A DNA stretch of 64,000 nucleotides from Chrysoperla carnea (Eukaryota > Arthropoda > Insecta > Neuroptera > Chrysopidae). This document shows positions 13,367 through 26,100 of the stretch, piece by piece. A program made the position numbers and the translations under genes. The number at the start of each line of letters is the position of its first letter. The stretch's first letter is position 1. The stretch covers positions 83,074,368 through 83,138,367 of the forward strand of contig NC_058337.1 in assembly GCF_905475395.1 (NCBI RefSeq). Reading direction: 5' to 3'. Under the pieces are notes generated by a model. It did not search any database, was not told where the DNA came from, and saw only the letters and a program-made list of their open reading frames with translations.

Positions 13367-14191
13367 TCATATTAACCTACCATGTAAATACCTTTTTAAA
13401 TGGGAACAATAAATTTTATTTCGCGTAATAAATTATTAATAAACAGTAGCCAAAAAATATTAGCTAGGTCCTGTTTACGCGACGTGACATTGCTATGCAA
13501 AAACAGACCTAAAATTTCGTTTATATAAATCTATTTAGAATAGCATCTTTATTAAATTTAATATGCCTTTAATTGGAAGGAAAGATTATTATATTTTAAA
13601 ACCTTCCTTTAGAATACTAAGTTATTAATTTAAATCCAATGCATTTGATTAATTTCTTTGTTTTGGTTGAGTCTGTATCTCAAGAAAATTTGTATTTTTT
13701 CAATGAGTTTGGTAAAAAATTTATTAATTTTTTATCTCTCGATTTCAAAAATATCGACAAAGATATAAAAAATATCTTTAACTGGTTTTGTCGGAACCAT
13801 CGTTTTGATTTTATGTAGAGTAGAAGTACTTTCGAAAAAGTGTTTCGTACAAAAGATTTTGGCATTATAGTGTTCTTTCTCTGATAATTTTCGAAACATG
13901 TTGTTGTATTTCTATCAAAATCTATCAAACTGTTAGAGTACTCTTATAAAAATACCAAATCTTGTGTTCAAACGCAACGGTTCGGTAATAATTTAAAACG
14001 ATACGCGAAATTACAGGACTCTTTCCATCACATTTTCCTAATACCGATATACATGCTTTTATCTATTCCCTTACCTCGTTCATCTACATATTTTCATACC
14101 TGCACAGACACCAAAGTATCGTTAACATTTCTCGTTAACGATGATTTATGGATTTAAAAAACAATTAATTAAACGCTATTTAATTATGAAA

Positions 14192-14262
14192 TATATAACG
14201 CTATATAGTATAAGTATATAACGCTATATAGTATATAACGCTATTTAATTAGGCAGTATATA
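14192..14262 (+). repeat. Short tandem repeat TATAACGCTATATAGTA
   Basis: About three imperfect copies of a 17-23-bp unit containing TATAACGCTAT lie next to each other. This is simple AT-rich repetition with no other feature. Confidence 0.6.
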
Positions 14263-14648
14263 GTATTTTTAGGTACTACAGTATGTCTAGGAAGCAAATT
14301 AAATCAATCTCACATATTTTTTGAAGGTTTAGATTTAAATTACTAATTACTTTCGCATATAAAAGAAATTTATTTTTAATACCTGTTAAAGTGCATTTAA
14401 ATAATGTAATTTTGATTCATCAATACGCTTGTGTAATTTCTTGATTATTCAATTTATGTATAATGTGTGTATGTATACAGTATGTTTTAAAAAATTTTTA
14501 CTCAAATTTAAAACTCATTGCCGAATATAAATATTATCGAAGGTAATAAATGAGAACTCTAGGATATTTCGAAATAAATTTCGATTTTTGCCCCAATTTC
14601 CTAGATCAGTTTTTTGTATATTATAAATACGTATTTCGACTACCAAGT

Positions 14649-14737
14649 AGTCATCATCAGTAAGAATTAGCTAGTCGTGATTACTCTTATTATAAATGTT
14701 ACTCTTTGCTAATTTGGTGGCGTTACTGATGATGACT
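14649..14737. repeat. Inverted repeat with perfect 15-bp arms
   Basis: AGTCATCATCAGTAA at 14649-14663 is exactly inverted at 14723-14737, with a 59-base loop. It is preceded by ATACGTATTTCGACTACCAA. This could be the terminal or subterminal part of a decayed transposon. Confidence 0.55.
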
Positions 14738-15099
14738 CTGCAATTGTTTTTTTTTTTTGCAATCCGAAATTTTCATTAAAGGTAGCGGGTAGTCAAGTTG
14801 ACTTAAAACTATATTTGAAGTATTCACAAATTTTGCCTTTCAAAATACATAATTCCATCCCACGTACGAAGTTCTTTGTTCCTCGGTTGTGAGACGATAT
14901 TACTCTAAAAACACCTTAAGATCAAGTTTTTTCAGGCAAGAGAGATCGAGATTTGGTTACTGCATTCAATTCAGGAAGTCAATCATAAAATTTTTGACCT
15001 ATTTTGATTCTATACAATCCATTAAAATATTTTGGTATAGCAAGTCAAGATAAATTTCCGTGCAAAAATATATTACTTGGTAACTAATTAACGAAATGG

Positions 15100-15560
15100 T
15101 CCAAATTTGGAGATTTTTTGAGATCGCTTATCACGAATATGATATTCAAAAATTTTCTCGATACACCTGGTAACGATCTGATTGTACTCCTCTTCCCCAG
15201 AATTATCTCTAAATTGTTATAAAATGCATCCAAAAAAATTACTCCGGGTTTTTCCATGTCGCTGATTACAAATATGATGTCTTTCAAAAGTTTTGTGAAA
15301 AACCTGAGAAACATGAGCTCTGAAATAAAAGTACTCTGTACTCCAGATATACCGAAGAGTAATTTAGACAACACATTCGTGATCACCAACCTCGAAAACT
15401 GCCGACTTTGGATGCATTTTATAACAATTTAGCTATAATCTTGGGGATATGGTGTACAACCAGGTCGTTCTGGTCACTAGGTACACCGAGGAGTATTTGA
15501 ACATCATGTATGTAATAAACGATCTCGAAAACCCCCAGGTAATAAAGCCCTCAGTAAATA
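15100..15560. repeat. Degenerate repeated block in both orientations
   Basis: A segment related to ATCGCTTATCACGAATATGA is repeated with heavy divergence near 15122, 15270, 15375 and 15510, partly in opposite orientations. As a by-product the ORFs on both strands carry similar peptides (IIFVISDLKK, IIFVISDMEK, IMYVINDLEN). The lack of a stable frame and the presence on both strands favour a non-coding repeat over a gene. Confidence 0.4.
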
Positions 15561-16433
15561 AAATGGTCGGTTTATGCATCCTGCCTAGCTATGCCAAAAA
15601 CATTATCGTGGATTGTATAAAATTACAGATTTTCATGCAAAAGTACACATCTTTTGTGAAACATGCGTTTCCAATTGACGAAAGTCAATCCTAGAGGCCA
15701 GTCCTCGTCTCCTCGTAGATAACTTTTAATCAAAAATTTCACCGATGAAGTCTGATTGAATTCTCCAAGTTTTTATACACATCCTGTATGTTATTTATTT
15801 AAACACAAAACAATCGATGAGCAATCAAAGATTTTTAATAATCGATATATCTATTAACAAATCTACTTTTACATTTTTGGTAAAATATTGTTAAGGTTAA
15901 AAAACATAAGCCTACATCTAAACCACATAGCATAATAATCGTAGAAACGTTTAGTGTCTGTGTCTTGTCATGAAGCGATTAAATGAAAATTAATGGAAAA
16001 TCTAATTTTAAGGATCCAATTATAAACAAAAATGGAAAATTATCTTTAACTTATTTAATTTGTTAACAAATTGCACACCAGTTTTCAGTGCTTTGAGATT
16101 GTATCTTGGGTGAAATATCTCGAAATAGCTAAGTTACGTCAAAAACACCTTTAAGAACTTATAAACATAAATTTCGTAAACAAAATTTAACTGAATTGGA
16201 GGAATGGTGTTGCCTTCTTCTTTAAAATTATTGAGTTAAACTACTAACATTTCGAACCGAAAACGTAAATTTTCTTTTACGTCATTGCCTCTGTAGAAAG
16301 CTTAAATGAACGCATATCTTAAAGAATTGCCCGTTCTTGTGTATCGATAAATATCTGAAATTAATCCTTGACAACAAAATGTACAAAATGCAAAATATTT
16401 ATAGTACATTTTTCGTTATCAAAATATTTATGA

Positions 16434-16870
16434 CTAGAGTTATACCCACCCGCTTCGCTGGGTTTAAAAGTAAAGATTGATAAAGATTGCACTCGCTTAT
16501 CCCCTTTCTATAACACTCGAAATAATGGTAAGGATTGTTTTACACAGGTAAAATAAATGTATGGTTTTCTATTTTTTTAAATGTATAATAGTCGTATTTA
16601 ATCATTGAGTATATCAGAAAAGATGGCCGTGAAATATTTTATATTGACTATTTTTACAGAAATCTGTAATTTATGGTAATGTCAAATTAAATTAATTTTT
16701 AATTTTTTTCTATTTTTTTATTAATATATCTTTATAAATTATTTCTCATGTGTTATTCTGAAATATGAGCTATATTGCTGTACAGTTACGCGTGAAAGCG
16801 TAACAAACAAACAAACAAAGAAACATGCTTACTTTCGCATTTATAATATATAGAGATAGAGATAGAGATT
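16434..16870 (+). repeat. Dispersed non-autonomous repeat, copy 1
   Basis: The copy starts TATACCCACCCGCTTCGCTG and ends GTGAAAGCGTAACAAACAAA, then CTTTCGCATTTATAATATAT, then a short GATAGA run. The second copy in the window (31966-32260) shares start, order and end. This pattern, with an (AACA)n run before a TTCGCATTTATAATAT end, resembles the 3' ends of RTE-type LINEs and their SINE partners, but I cannot name the family. Confidence 0.6.
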
Positions 16871-17074
16871 TTTTATTGTTGCTATAGTTACTTAAAAACT
16901 TATTAAAAAATGGTCCTGAATATTTATCTACGGTGTTGAATATAAGGCTAATATTATATAAAATTTAATAATTAGGATCTGATAGTCAAGTAAATGCACT
17001 TACACTATATTATGTATAAGATAGGATAGCGGGCGGGGACCTTGTTCCCCCATAAATTGCAGCCACGGGTGGGG

Positions 17075-17132
17075 TATAAATCACAGACAATATGAGTGTT
17101 TAAGCCCAGTTTACAATATACATTAAATGTAA
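17075..17132 (+). promoter_or_regulatory. TATA box, initiator and minimal uORF of the cuticular gene
   Basis: TATAAA at 17075-17080 is followed 33 bases later by CCAGTTT (A at 17108), a fair arthropod initiator. Transcription from there gives a ~90-base 5' UTR before the ATG at 17198. Within this UTR an ATG at 17127 is directly followed by TAA, a start-stop uORF that could slightly lower translation. Inferred from motif spacing only. Confidence 0.5.
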
Positions 17133-17197
17133 TAAGACCAGACCATAGAATAAAAAAAAAATTAAGTGTGCAACAATATTTAATTTAAATAATAATT

Positions 17198-20100
17198 ATG
17201 AATAAATTCACCATTTTTATTGTAAGTATTATGTTAATTACATCAAAATTTTATAAAGTGCGTGTGTCAGTGTCAGTGTTTTGTAATTTTTCGCCAAATA
17301 AATTATCTTATTAATTATTTAATTCTCAAATAATTACATGTGAAAATATGCATTCGAAAGGAATATACTTTTCATTCGTTCCATACTTTTAGAAATATCA
17401 AACAGGATTCGCCTCGGGTCATAAAATGTGAAACCATACATGTTGAGTATTTGTTTTCTTTGGCAATGTTTAAAAATAATCAATTTATTCGAATGAAAAA
17501 TCATTTTTCTATATTCTGTGAAAACAAAATCGGTCAAGTGTGAGTGTAGCTTATTCATCAAGATCCATTCGGCTTGATCTATTGTTCTGGCGTGAAGAAC
17601 CAACTTGCTTGAAGTTTATATTTTTATTATTTATTAGTTTTTTGTAAAATAGATTCATTTTAATCCCAAGTGATTGAAACAAACGAAGAAATCAAACTAA
17701 TAATCAACATTATTTACATTTTTGCTAACATTTTGAAAATTTCGTTTTCATAAAATCATATTCAAAAAGATATTATAAATACTAAAAAATTTGATGCTTC
17801 GTTAACTATTTGGCAAAAATTTATTATTAAATTAAATTAAATTAATAAAAATATCTTACGATAAGGCTTTTTAGAATAAAATTGGATCAATAAAGAAAGT
17901 CACGCATAATAGTTTTTTATAAATCACTGATTTTGCTGAGTTCACATCACACCCTTTTTCATCACATATCTAAATAGCCATGCAACATTCATTTCTATGA
18001 TTTGAAATGACCCTCGCCGCCTAAATAACTTTCACAAGCGTATCGTTTTTATTTTTTTTAGTTTTATTTTTAAATCAGTATACATACATTAGCGACATAT
18101 ACCGGACAAGGATTGTTTTACTCGAGTCAATCTGGATAACCTTATTTGAAAAGAATGAAATTGTTGATTGACAAAACTTTAATCAATTCTAAATATTTAC
18201 AATATATTTGCTTTTTAATTATGTAAATGAAAATTTAATATCTGATACTGTAGTATCCCTTCAGATCCTAATACAGGATCCTTGCCTTGTTTGTAAATAT
18301 TCGAGAAAATTTAACAGTTTTAGCAATATTCCAAACAATATTCTGATTGTAACCGCAGCTTAAAATAAACATTCTTAGCGTTTTTAATTGTAGCTAATCC
18401 AAGCTATCCAATTTATCTGCCGTTGTCGACTAAACAACGTATGTACCTACAGTCGTTGGACTGTATTAGTAATACAAAGAAGTTGTTAATCACTTGGCTG
18501 CAACTTTGAATGAGGTTGCATTATGAAGGGCCTGAACAGTTTGCGATGCGAATTAGAATTTTTGAGAGTCGAAAACATTATATAGACTCAATCAACATTT
18601 TTGCCGAACCAATAGGATATGTACATATATGGCAGAGCGGCCATGTTCGTGATAGCGGGGAAGGGGGAAATACAATGATTATAAATTGAAAAAAGATTCT
18701 ACTCCTTGCCAAATAAGTTTCCTAACGATCGCACAAATGCTACGTAATGCTAGCAGACATATCCCCCTTTTCCTTCCCGACTAAAATCAATCAAACCATG
18801 TTATTTCGGGAATTTGGGAGTAGTTGGTAGGGGAAAGTATCTGCCAGCAGTATGTAACGTTTGTGTGAACATTAGCTAGTTTATCTGGTAAGGGGCAAAA
18901 ATTTTGCTCCCGTTCTACTAATTTTATTCCCCCCTTCTTCTCTATCTCAAAAATTGCCGCTCTGCCATACATATGTCTTATGAGAGAAACTGCTCCACGT
19001 CGACTCTGGAGCTTATTTACCAACCGGCTGAAAGTTAGGGTTCATGAATTTTTTACGTGCCATATCCTAGAATATATTGGATATAATAGCGTCACTGTCG
19101 GTTATCTAACAAAAACGTGTCTTACAATTGGAAAGTATTTATTTATAGGTGGATGTTATATTCTACCAAGGTCACGTTTTCCTTTAGAGTTTTACCTCTT
19201 ATAAAAGACACAATATGGTGATACAATTTGTCACATTTATGACCTTCAATAATTCAAGAAGAAAAAAATTCAAATGACAAGAATTGTAACGGATTTAATT
19301 TTAATTAATATAATATTTATGGCGACCGTTAGTCAACCTTGTATATTATCTGAACCCTATGGGTAAAAGAACGACTTTTATATATTTATAGTAATTCGAC
19401 CTTGATATTTTTTAATCTAAAAATCTAGAGTAAAATTTTGTGGAGACTATTTAAATTGAATTTACTTTGAATACATAAAAAAAATATTTCCAATCACATA
19501 AATATTCCATAGACATTACTTTGTTTTATTACAACTACAGAAGGTGTGGTCTTTAACTCTGTTTAATAAAAAATTTGATCATTACAGCTTTGAAAGGGGC
19601 ATTTTTTACTTGACAAAATAATGAACAAAGATAATCAATTTATCTTCTTAAAAATAGACTTAAATATAAAATCTTTGAATACTCAAAATCTAGATTTCTC
19701 ATTATGCAGATGAACGTTCTATCATTTAAGCTATTAAGATGTTATAGGGATGAGCCAAGAAGTTGCCGTTTGCGGCCTCCTCGGAAAATAGTATACATCA
19801 CGGGAGCAAGTAACGAATGTCTCAAATATCAGATAACATGAGATGTGAGACATTCTTTACTTTTGCTCCCCTAAATGTGTAAAATATCTTATTTATTTGT
19901 TTACAAAAAAGTTTGTGATATATATACGTATATGTCATTGGATAGCAAGGATTAATATTGAATTAAAGAAAGCCTTGAACGTCCTCAAATAAGCTGGTGA
20001 AACAGATGAATGTGAACCTGGTTTGAGTACCTGGAAATTCCAAGGAACTGCGTGAGCTTGCTAGAACTGGCACAAGACAGACGGTCACAAGCATCAATAG

Positions 20101-23100
20101 ACATCCGAGAATTCCGTTTAGCCGGTCGGAAGTAATAGCCAGAGAAGTATCCGAAAATGAGGCTACCTATGATCTTTGTGGGTTGCACTCCTAGACACTC
20201 ACTCTAACATAACCTAACCTAGCCTAACCTAAAGAAAGACTTTCTAGATATCTTTCTTTCTGTAAGTGTCACTGATCTGATTCGAATTTAGCATCGCCTG
20301 TGACTTCAATAAAACCTAGTTTAATTAATAGCAAAAGAGACTGCAGAATACTATTTGTTTCAATTTGTCTCAAAAAATTGATTTCTTTTGGGCTTCTAGA
20401 CTGTTATTTTTTACAAAACTCGGTTGTCTCTCAGGCTAACCATAAATCATGAAATATATGTTGGCGCAGTGAACAGTGTATTTAAATACATCAAATATAT
20501 GTTATGTGTATTAACATGCGTTTCCACCATATAATTCTTAATAACTACATAATACAAACATAACAATAAAAATTTGTGTCTTTTTGGGACTCTTTGGGAC
20601 TGGTAAAATTTTGAAAGATACGACTTGTTTAAAATTGATGCATATTTGTTTTATGGTTATTAACTAGATAGATAAATAAAAAAGTGTTAATCATTTAGTC
20701 TGATATCTGACAACTTGATAGTTTCAATTTTTGAGGTGTCTAGCAAAGAATTATTGCATTTGTTTTTAATTTTTCTCCGAATAATAAAACCAAAAAAAAT
20801 TATAACTTACCTGGCAGGGCAATAAAATTAATTTTCCGAGAATCATAGTTAAAAAGTGAAGCTTTATCGCTAGTACTCCTTCTCAATGTTATTGCGTTAT
20901 TCAATAACTTTATCCTTGTCAAACTGAATGGAATATTCCCGATTCCGGCATTTCTATAGTCTCTAAGCCACTAATTAAAATATTCTTAAAAAATGATAAT
21001 CTTACTCATCTTCAAAAAAGAAAAATGTACCTTAACATTAAGTGCAATATAAAACAAGTGTAAACAAACAATTGACTGATTTAATTGTTGAAGTACCATC
21101 TATAGACAGTGTTGATTACTCTGTCACATTACACATACATACATGTCACACACATGTAACAAATATACCCATATAATACTACAATTTGCGCATAATATGC
21201 GCAAATTCTATCTCACGGGTAAACAGTGATGTTTACGAAAAAATGTTACAAACAAAAGTTGTTTATTTTTTAATAAGGAACATTTTTACATTTAAACTTC
21301 TATTTCTAACGGTTTACAAGATGGGTTCTTAGGACTCAAGACCCAATTGACCATTTCAGCACGCGGTAAATTTCATCTTGATATCTCTTTTCGTTTTTGA
21401 GTAATCGTTATGATAGACGGACAGACGATAGACGACAGACAGACAGACAACCGGAAATGGACTAAGTAGGTGATTTTAATTCAACGCCAAAATTTTGTTC
21501 ATAGCATCAATATTTTTAAGCGTTACAAGCTTGGGACTAAACTTAGTATACCTTTGTATATTTCATATACAAAGGTATAAAAAATATTTTAATTGAAAAT
21601 AATTTTGTTCTCAATTCTGTACATACAAACCATGAATAAAAGCATATTATTTAACGTATGTTTTACAACCGGTTTAATAAACATATTTTGCTTTTACTAG
21701 CTGTCATGTAATATGTAAATGTTTCACTTTTGTTTTCAAGGCGTTCACACATTTTCTGTATACAATAAAAAAAAAGTACACTATGCTTCAGTTCCTGATT
21801 TTTTATTAATTATATATAATAATTGTACGAGATTAATTCATAATTTAAATATGTTAATTGTTCATTTTTATAATCAAAATTATTAGTCATATACCGTAAT
21901 TTAGCATTGAATTAAATTTATTTGTTGACACCTTGATGTGTGTAATAACTATTTTTAAATTTGTTACTTCAGAAAAAGGAGGATATTCCCTATTTCCTTG
22001 TATGTATATTTTCATACCATGTATATATGTAATATGCAAGATATACTAAGTTTAGTCGCAAGTTTGTAACGCTTAAAAATATTGATGCTACGAGCAAAAT
22101 TTTGGTATACGTGTTTATAAAATCACCTAATTAGTCCATTTTCGGTTCAAATTCGTAAATGAGCAACATAGGTTAATTGGGTCTTGGGTCCGTAGGACCC
22201 ATCTTGTAAACCGTTAGAGATAAAACAAAAATTTAATTGTAAGAAATATTCCTTATAAAAAAAATAAACATCTTTTCTTTGAAACATCTTTTCGGTAACA
22301 TTACTGTTTAGCCGTGAGGGTGCAAATTAGGCGCAAGTTGTATAGTATGTATTATATGGGAATATCAGTTATGTATATGTGACATGAATGTATGTGTAAT
22401 GTGATAAGAGTCATCAATACTGTCTATACATGGTATTTCAACAAATAATAACTTAGTCAATTTTTTGTTTTCACTTGCTTTATTATGCAATAAAGAAAAA
22501 CTGATATGTGTACATTAATCGCGAAAATCATAAATTTTTTTGATAACCAATAGTAGCCGAAGTACGAAAAAAAGCAAAATTCACAAAGAAACAAATTTAT
22601 GAAAATCGATTTTTTTTATTTTTGTTTCGGAAAAGTTATTCTGCTAAACATTAGTAAAAAATAATTTATAACAAAACACGGATAAATGGTAAAAAGTTTG
22701 TAACAGTCAAATGGCTGAAAAATGCTGTGCAATTGTTTAATTTTTCGAAATGATTTTCAACATTTTGACTAATGCAAATATCCTGCAAAATAATTTCTTT
22801 AAATTCAAAAAAATCATTTTATCGTTAAAAAGCGCGAGGTACTAAATTTCAATTATTGTAAATATTTAATAGACAGACATTAGTAAAAGAAAAGTCATTA
22901 TAAAATATCTTAAAATGTACCCCACGCCTTTTTACGTTAAAATGATTCTTTCGAATTTAAAGAAATTATTTTCTACCTTTTAATGTAGCTAATTACAAAA
23001 GCGTGTTTTTTAGTTTTTTTAAACTATTATTTATTTTGTGGTTTTTAGTTTTTTAGACGATTATTTATTTATCCAATATTCTGTATAAATATGGTGGAAG

Positions 23101-26100
23101 CGCAAATAAATTTATCTATTTTCAGATATCGAAATTGTTAATCCTGAAAAGACTTATCAGGATAATCAAATAAACTTCTATTATTGTATTGATTCGGTCC
23201 TTGATTTTTACGCCCAATTTCGAGTTAATCCGACGTTTTGAAGTGGCCAAAATCATGTTCAAAGTTTCCGGTACATACGAACATACTAACATACGTATGA
23301 TGCTCATAAAAGTGTGTTAAAAATAAAGAACAAAGATTATAAAATTGGCGCAAGAAATGGTGAATCTACTAAAAGAATTACTTAACCCGGAATTTGGTTC
23401 ATTCCCAGAAAATGAATTATAGAATTCAAAATGGTTTTAATTATTTTTTCGTCCCAGATTTCATGGGTATACATGTATGCGTAAAGACGGCACTTTTAAA
23501 TACTGATGTCATAACGTGCTATTAATAATTATAAGTTGATTACAAAATACTTAATATTAATAATTAATGAAAAAAAAAAGTATTTTACTTTTCAATTCTT
23601 ATGACATGTTTATGTTTATTATTGATTTAGTTTTTTTTTAGAAAGTACCTACACGTAAATTACAATATTTGTAATACACAATATTCTGCGTAATTCAGAT
23701 TACATCGGTAAACTATTTGTTACATATTTCTTTATTACTTAATCGAGCATTATATCAAAATGTGGATTACATAAGAAGAAATTGCAACTGTAGGCAAAAT
23801 ATTATTTTCTATAAGCCCAAGATGACAAATATCTACCACATAAGAAGAATAATATTTATGAAAATCGGTTATTATAACATTGAAGTATGTATCGTTTATG
23901 ATCGTTATACCCGATAATCGTAATAAGCGATATGTACATTTCTTTTATTAAAGTGAAAGTATGTGCATTTGTACACATGTTGACCGTTAATAAAAAAAAA
24001 CGTGGCCAAAAACAGGCAATAGATAAGAAGTGATACAAAATATCAATAGTATTTTACTTTGTTATTTATTTATATGCCATTTTATTACCGATACAGTATG
24101 TCGCATTTAAGATGAAGACACCCTATATTTTCGCTGGCCGAAATCTGAACTTTAAACTAATCATACTACAAATTGACAAATAAGGTCGTTTTTCAATATT
24201 TTACCTAAGGTAAATGTACATTATTACGGGTTAGTACGTTATTCCGGGAGTTTTTTCTTTTAATCAAAAAATAAGAAACACTAAATAAATTTTTGATTTT
24301 AAAAAATAACAGAGCCTGTAGCACTAAAATATGAACAAAAAAAATCGACTTTTGAACAAATCAAATCACTCTTAAATACTCATATCAATCGAAAAAGTGA
24401 TCAATCGGTTAACATCTGGTTTTATAACCAATATGTTGTCTTTGAACGTAAGATGACAGTGTCAGATTGTTAAGCTTTTTTTAGTTTACTGGTAAGTTTA
24501 TAATTATTGAATATGTAAAAATATTGATTAGAATGAATAAATAAATCGTTTTAAAGCATTTTCAAATTATTTTAATTAATTATTTTCTTTAAATTATGAA
24601 TCCCGGAATTATGTTCTTAAATCAGTGATAGTGAACCATATTACGGGAGTCTACCGTAATTAGGGAAAATAAGAGGTAATTATTTTTAACTCTCGTTTAA
24701 AATTGGTGTTATAATTATTAAAATATTTTTTACTGATTGAAGCAGTAGATACCGTAGATTTTTGTGAGGTAATTACGGGATATGTTTTTTTTTTAATTTG
24801 GCATAATTTATGCTTAAATACTTGCTTTTTATGACAAGTATATAATGTGTTTTCAACTCCCGGAATAATGAGCAGAGTTTTTACTTATGTATACAATTCC
24901 GGGAGTATCACATAATAAAGGAGAAAATTGAAACTTGATTTTATTTTGTTATTTAAATTAATTATTGATGATTATTAATGCTAAAATAACTTTTACTATT
25001 ATTAAAAGAATTTAAGAAAATAACAATTCTATTAACTTCATTAATTTAATAACGATAATATTTATAATACCAGTGATTTATTGTCATTACTATTTCGCAA
25101 TATGTTATGATTTTTTTTTAAATTAATTAAAAATTAAAAATTTTTATTTTTCAATCAAATTTTATATGATAATACTCAATAATATTATTTACATTAAACA
25201 AAACAATTTTTTTATTTTACCTATGTTAAGTGTGTATCCCGGAATTATGTACTTTCATTCCCGGAGTCAGGTTCAAAGCCAAATTTTATCACGGAATTAG
25301 AGACAAACTCGAAGTCCAGAAAATTAACGTTTAATACTATAAATTAAAGACTTTGGGATGAAAAAATGATCAAAACTAATTCTCAATAAATCATTTTATA
25401 CAACAAATCAATTTTTATAGTGGAAATATTTATATTTATTTCAATAATCAGCTTCAAAGTGGATTATGCCTAAACATCCCGTAATATGGTACATTTACCT
25501 TAGCGTCAGAGATGGTTAAAGATATTGAATAAAATTATTAGAAAAGTGGCTTAGAATATATTTTTATACCGATTTTCACGACAAAAATCGCATTTTTAAT
25601 TTTTTCATTATTTTGGTCTTAATTCAAACTTATTACAAGTTTATTTTTTAATTTCATAACTAATGTGCTTTCGAATGTAAAAACTGGACAAATTGGTAAT
25701 TTAATAGTGTATGTATTCCAATATATTTCAATAAACTTGCGTATTTTATGAAAATCGGTATATGGGTATAAAAAAATATTCTAAGTACTTTTACTAACAA
25801 TTTTTTTCGATATCTCTAGCCATCTCTGACGCCAGGCCAAATATTAAGAATCAATCGGCCCTCCTTGTCAATTTGTAGTAGGCTGTGTTTAAAGTTCAGA
25901 TTTCGGTTAAGTATTTATTCCTATAAATAACGAAAGTATGAGAGTGTCATGAACAAAATTGAGTCTATTTTACCAAGCATAATAACCTTTAAAATGAGGA
26001 GTTAAAATTATGAAATTTGATAAAGAAATAAAGAAAATATCGCGATGTGACAGAAAACCTAACAATTTAATTGTATAAAACGCTGTAACTTGGAAACTAT

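Larger units (their letters stand above)
1..17074. other. Intergenic region, repeat-rich, no supported gene
   Basis: This AT-rich stretch lies upstream of the cuticular protein gene. I see no open reading frame with a recognisable domain; the small ORFs are in no consistent context. The contents I can name are two SINE-like units (about 1446-1689 and 12495-12810), three copies of a ~540-bp repeat (5861-6580, 8863-9363, 10391-10928), foldback elements (2686-3059, 7218-7421, 9722-10003), a local tandem repeat (13088-13366), an inverted repeat (14649-14737), a degenerate repeated block (15100-15560) and a repeat ending near 16870. The remaining parts, for example 3060-5860 and 10929-12494, show nothing I can assign. 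Confidence 0.6.

Noticed and set aside
15084-15694. Two ORFs on opposite strands with similar peptides (VISDMEKP, VINDLENP)
   Set aside because: The similarity comes from a DNA repeat present in both orientations; no domain, start context or splice structure supports a protein.
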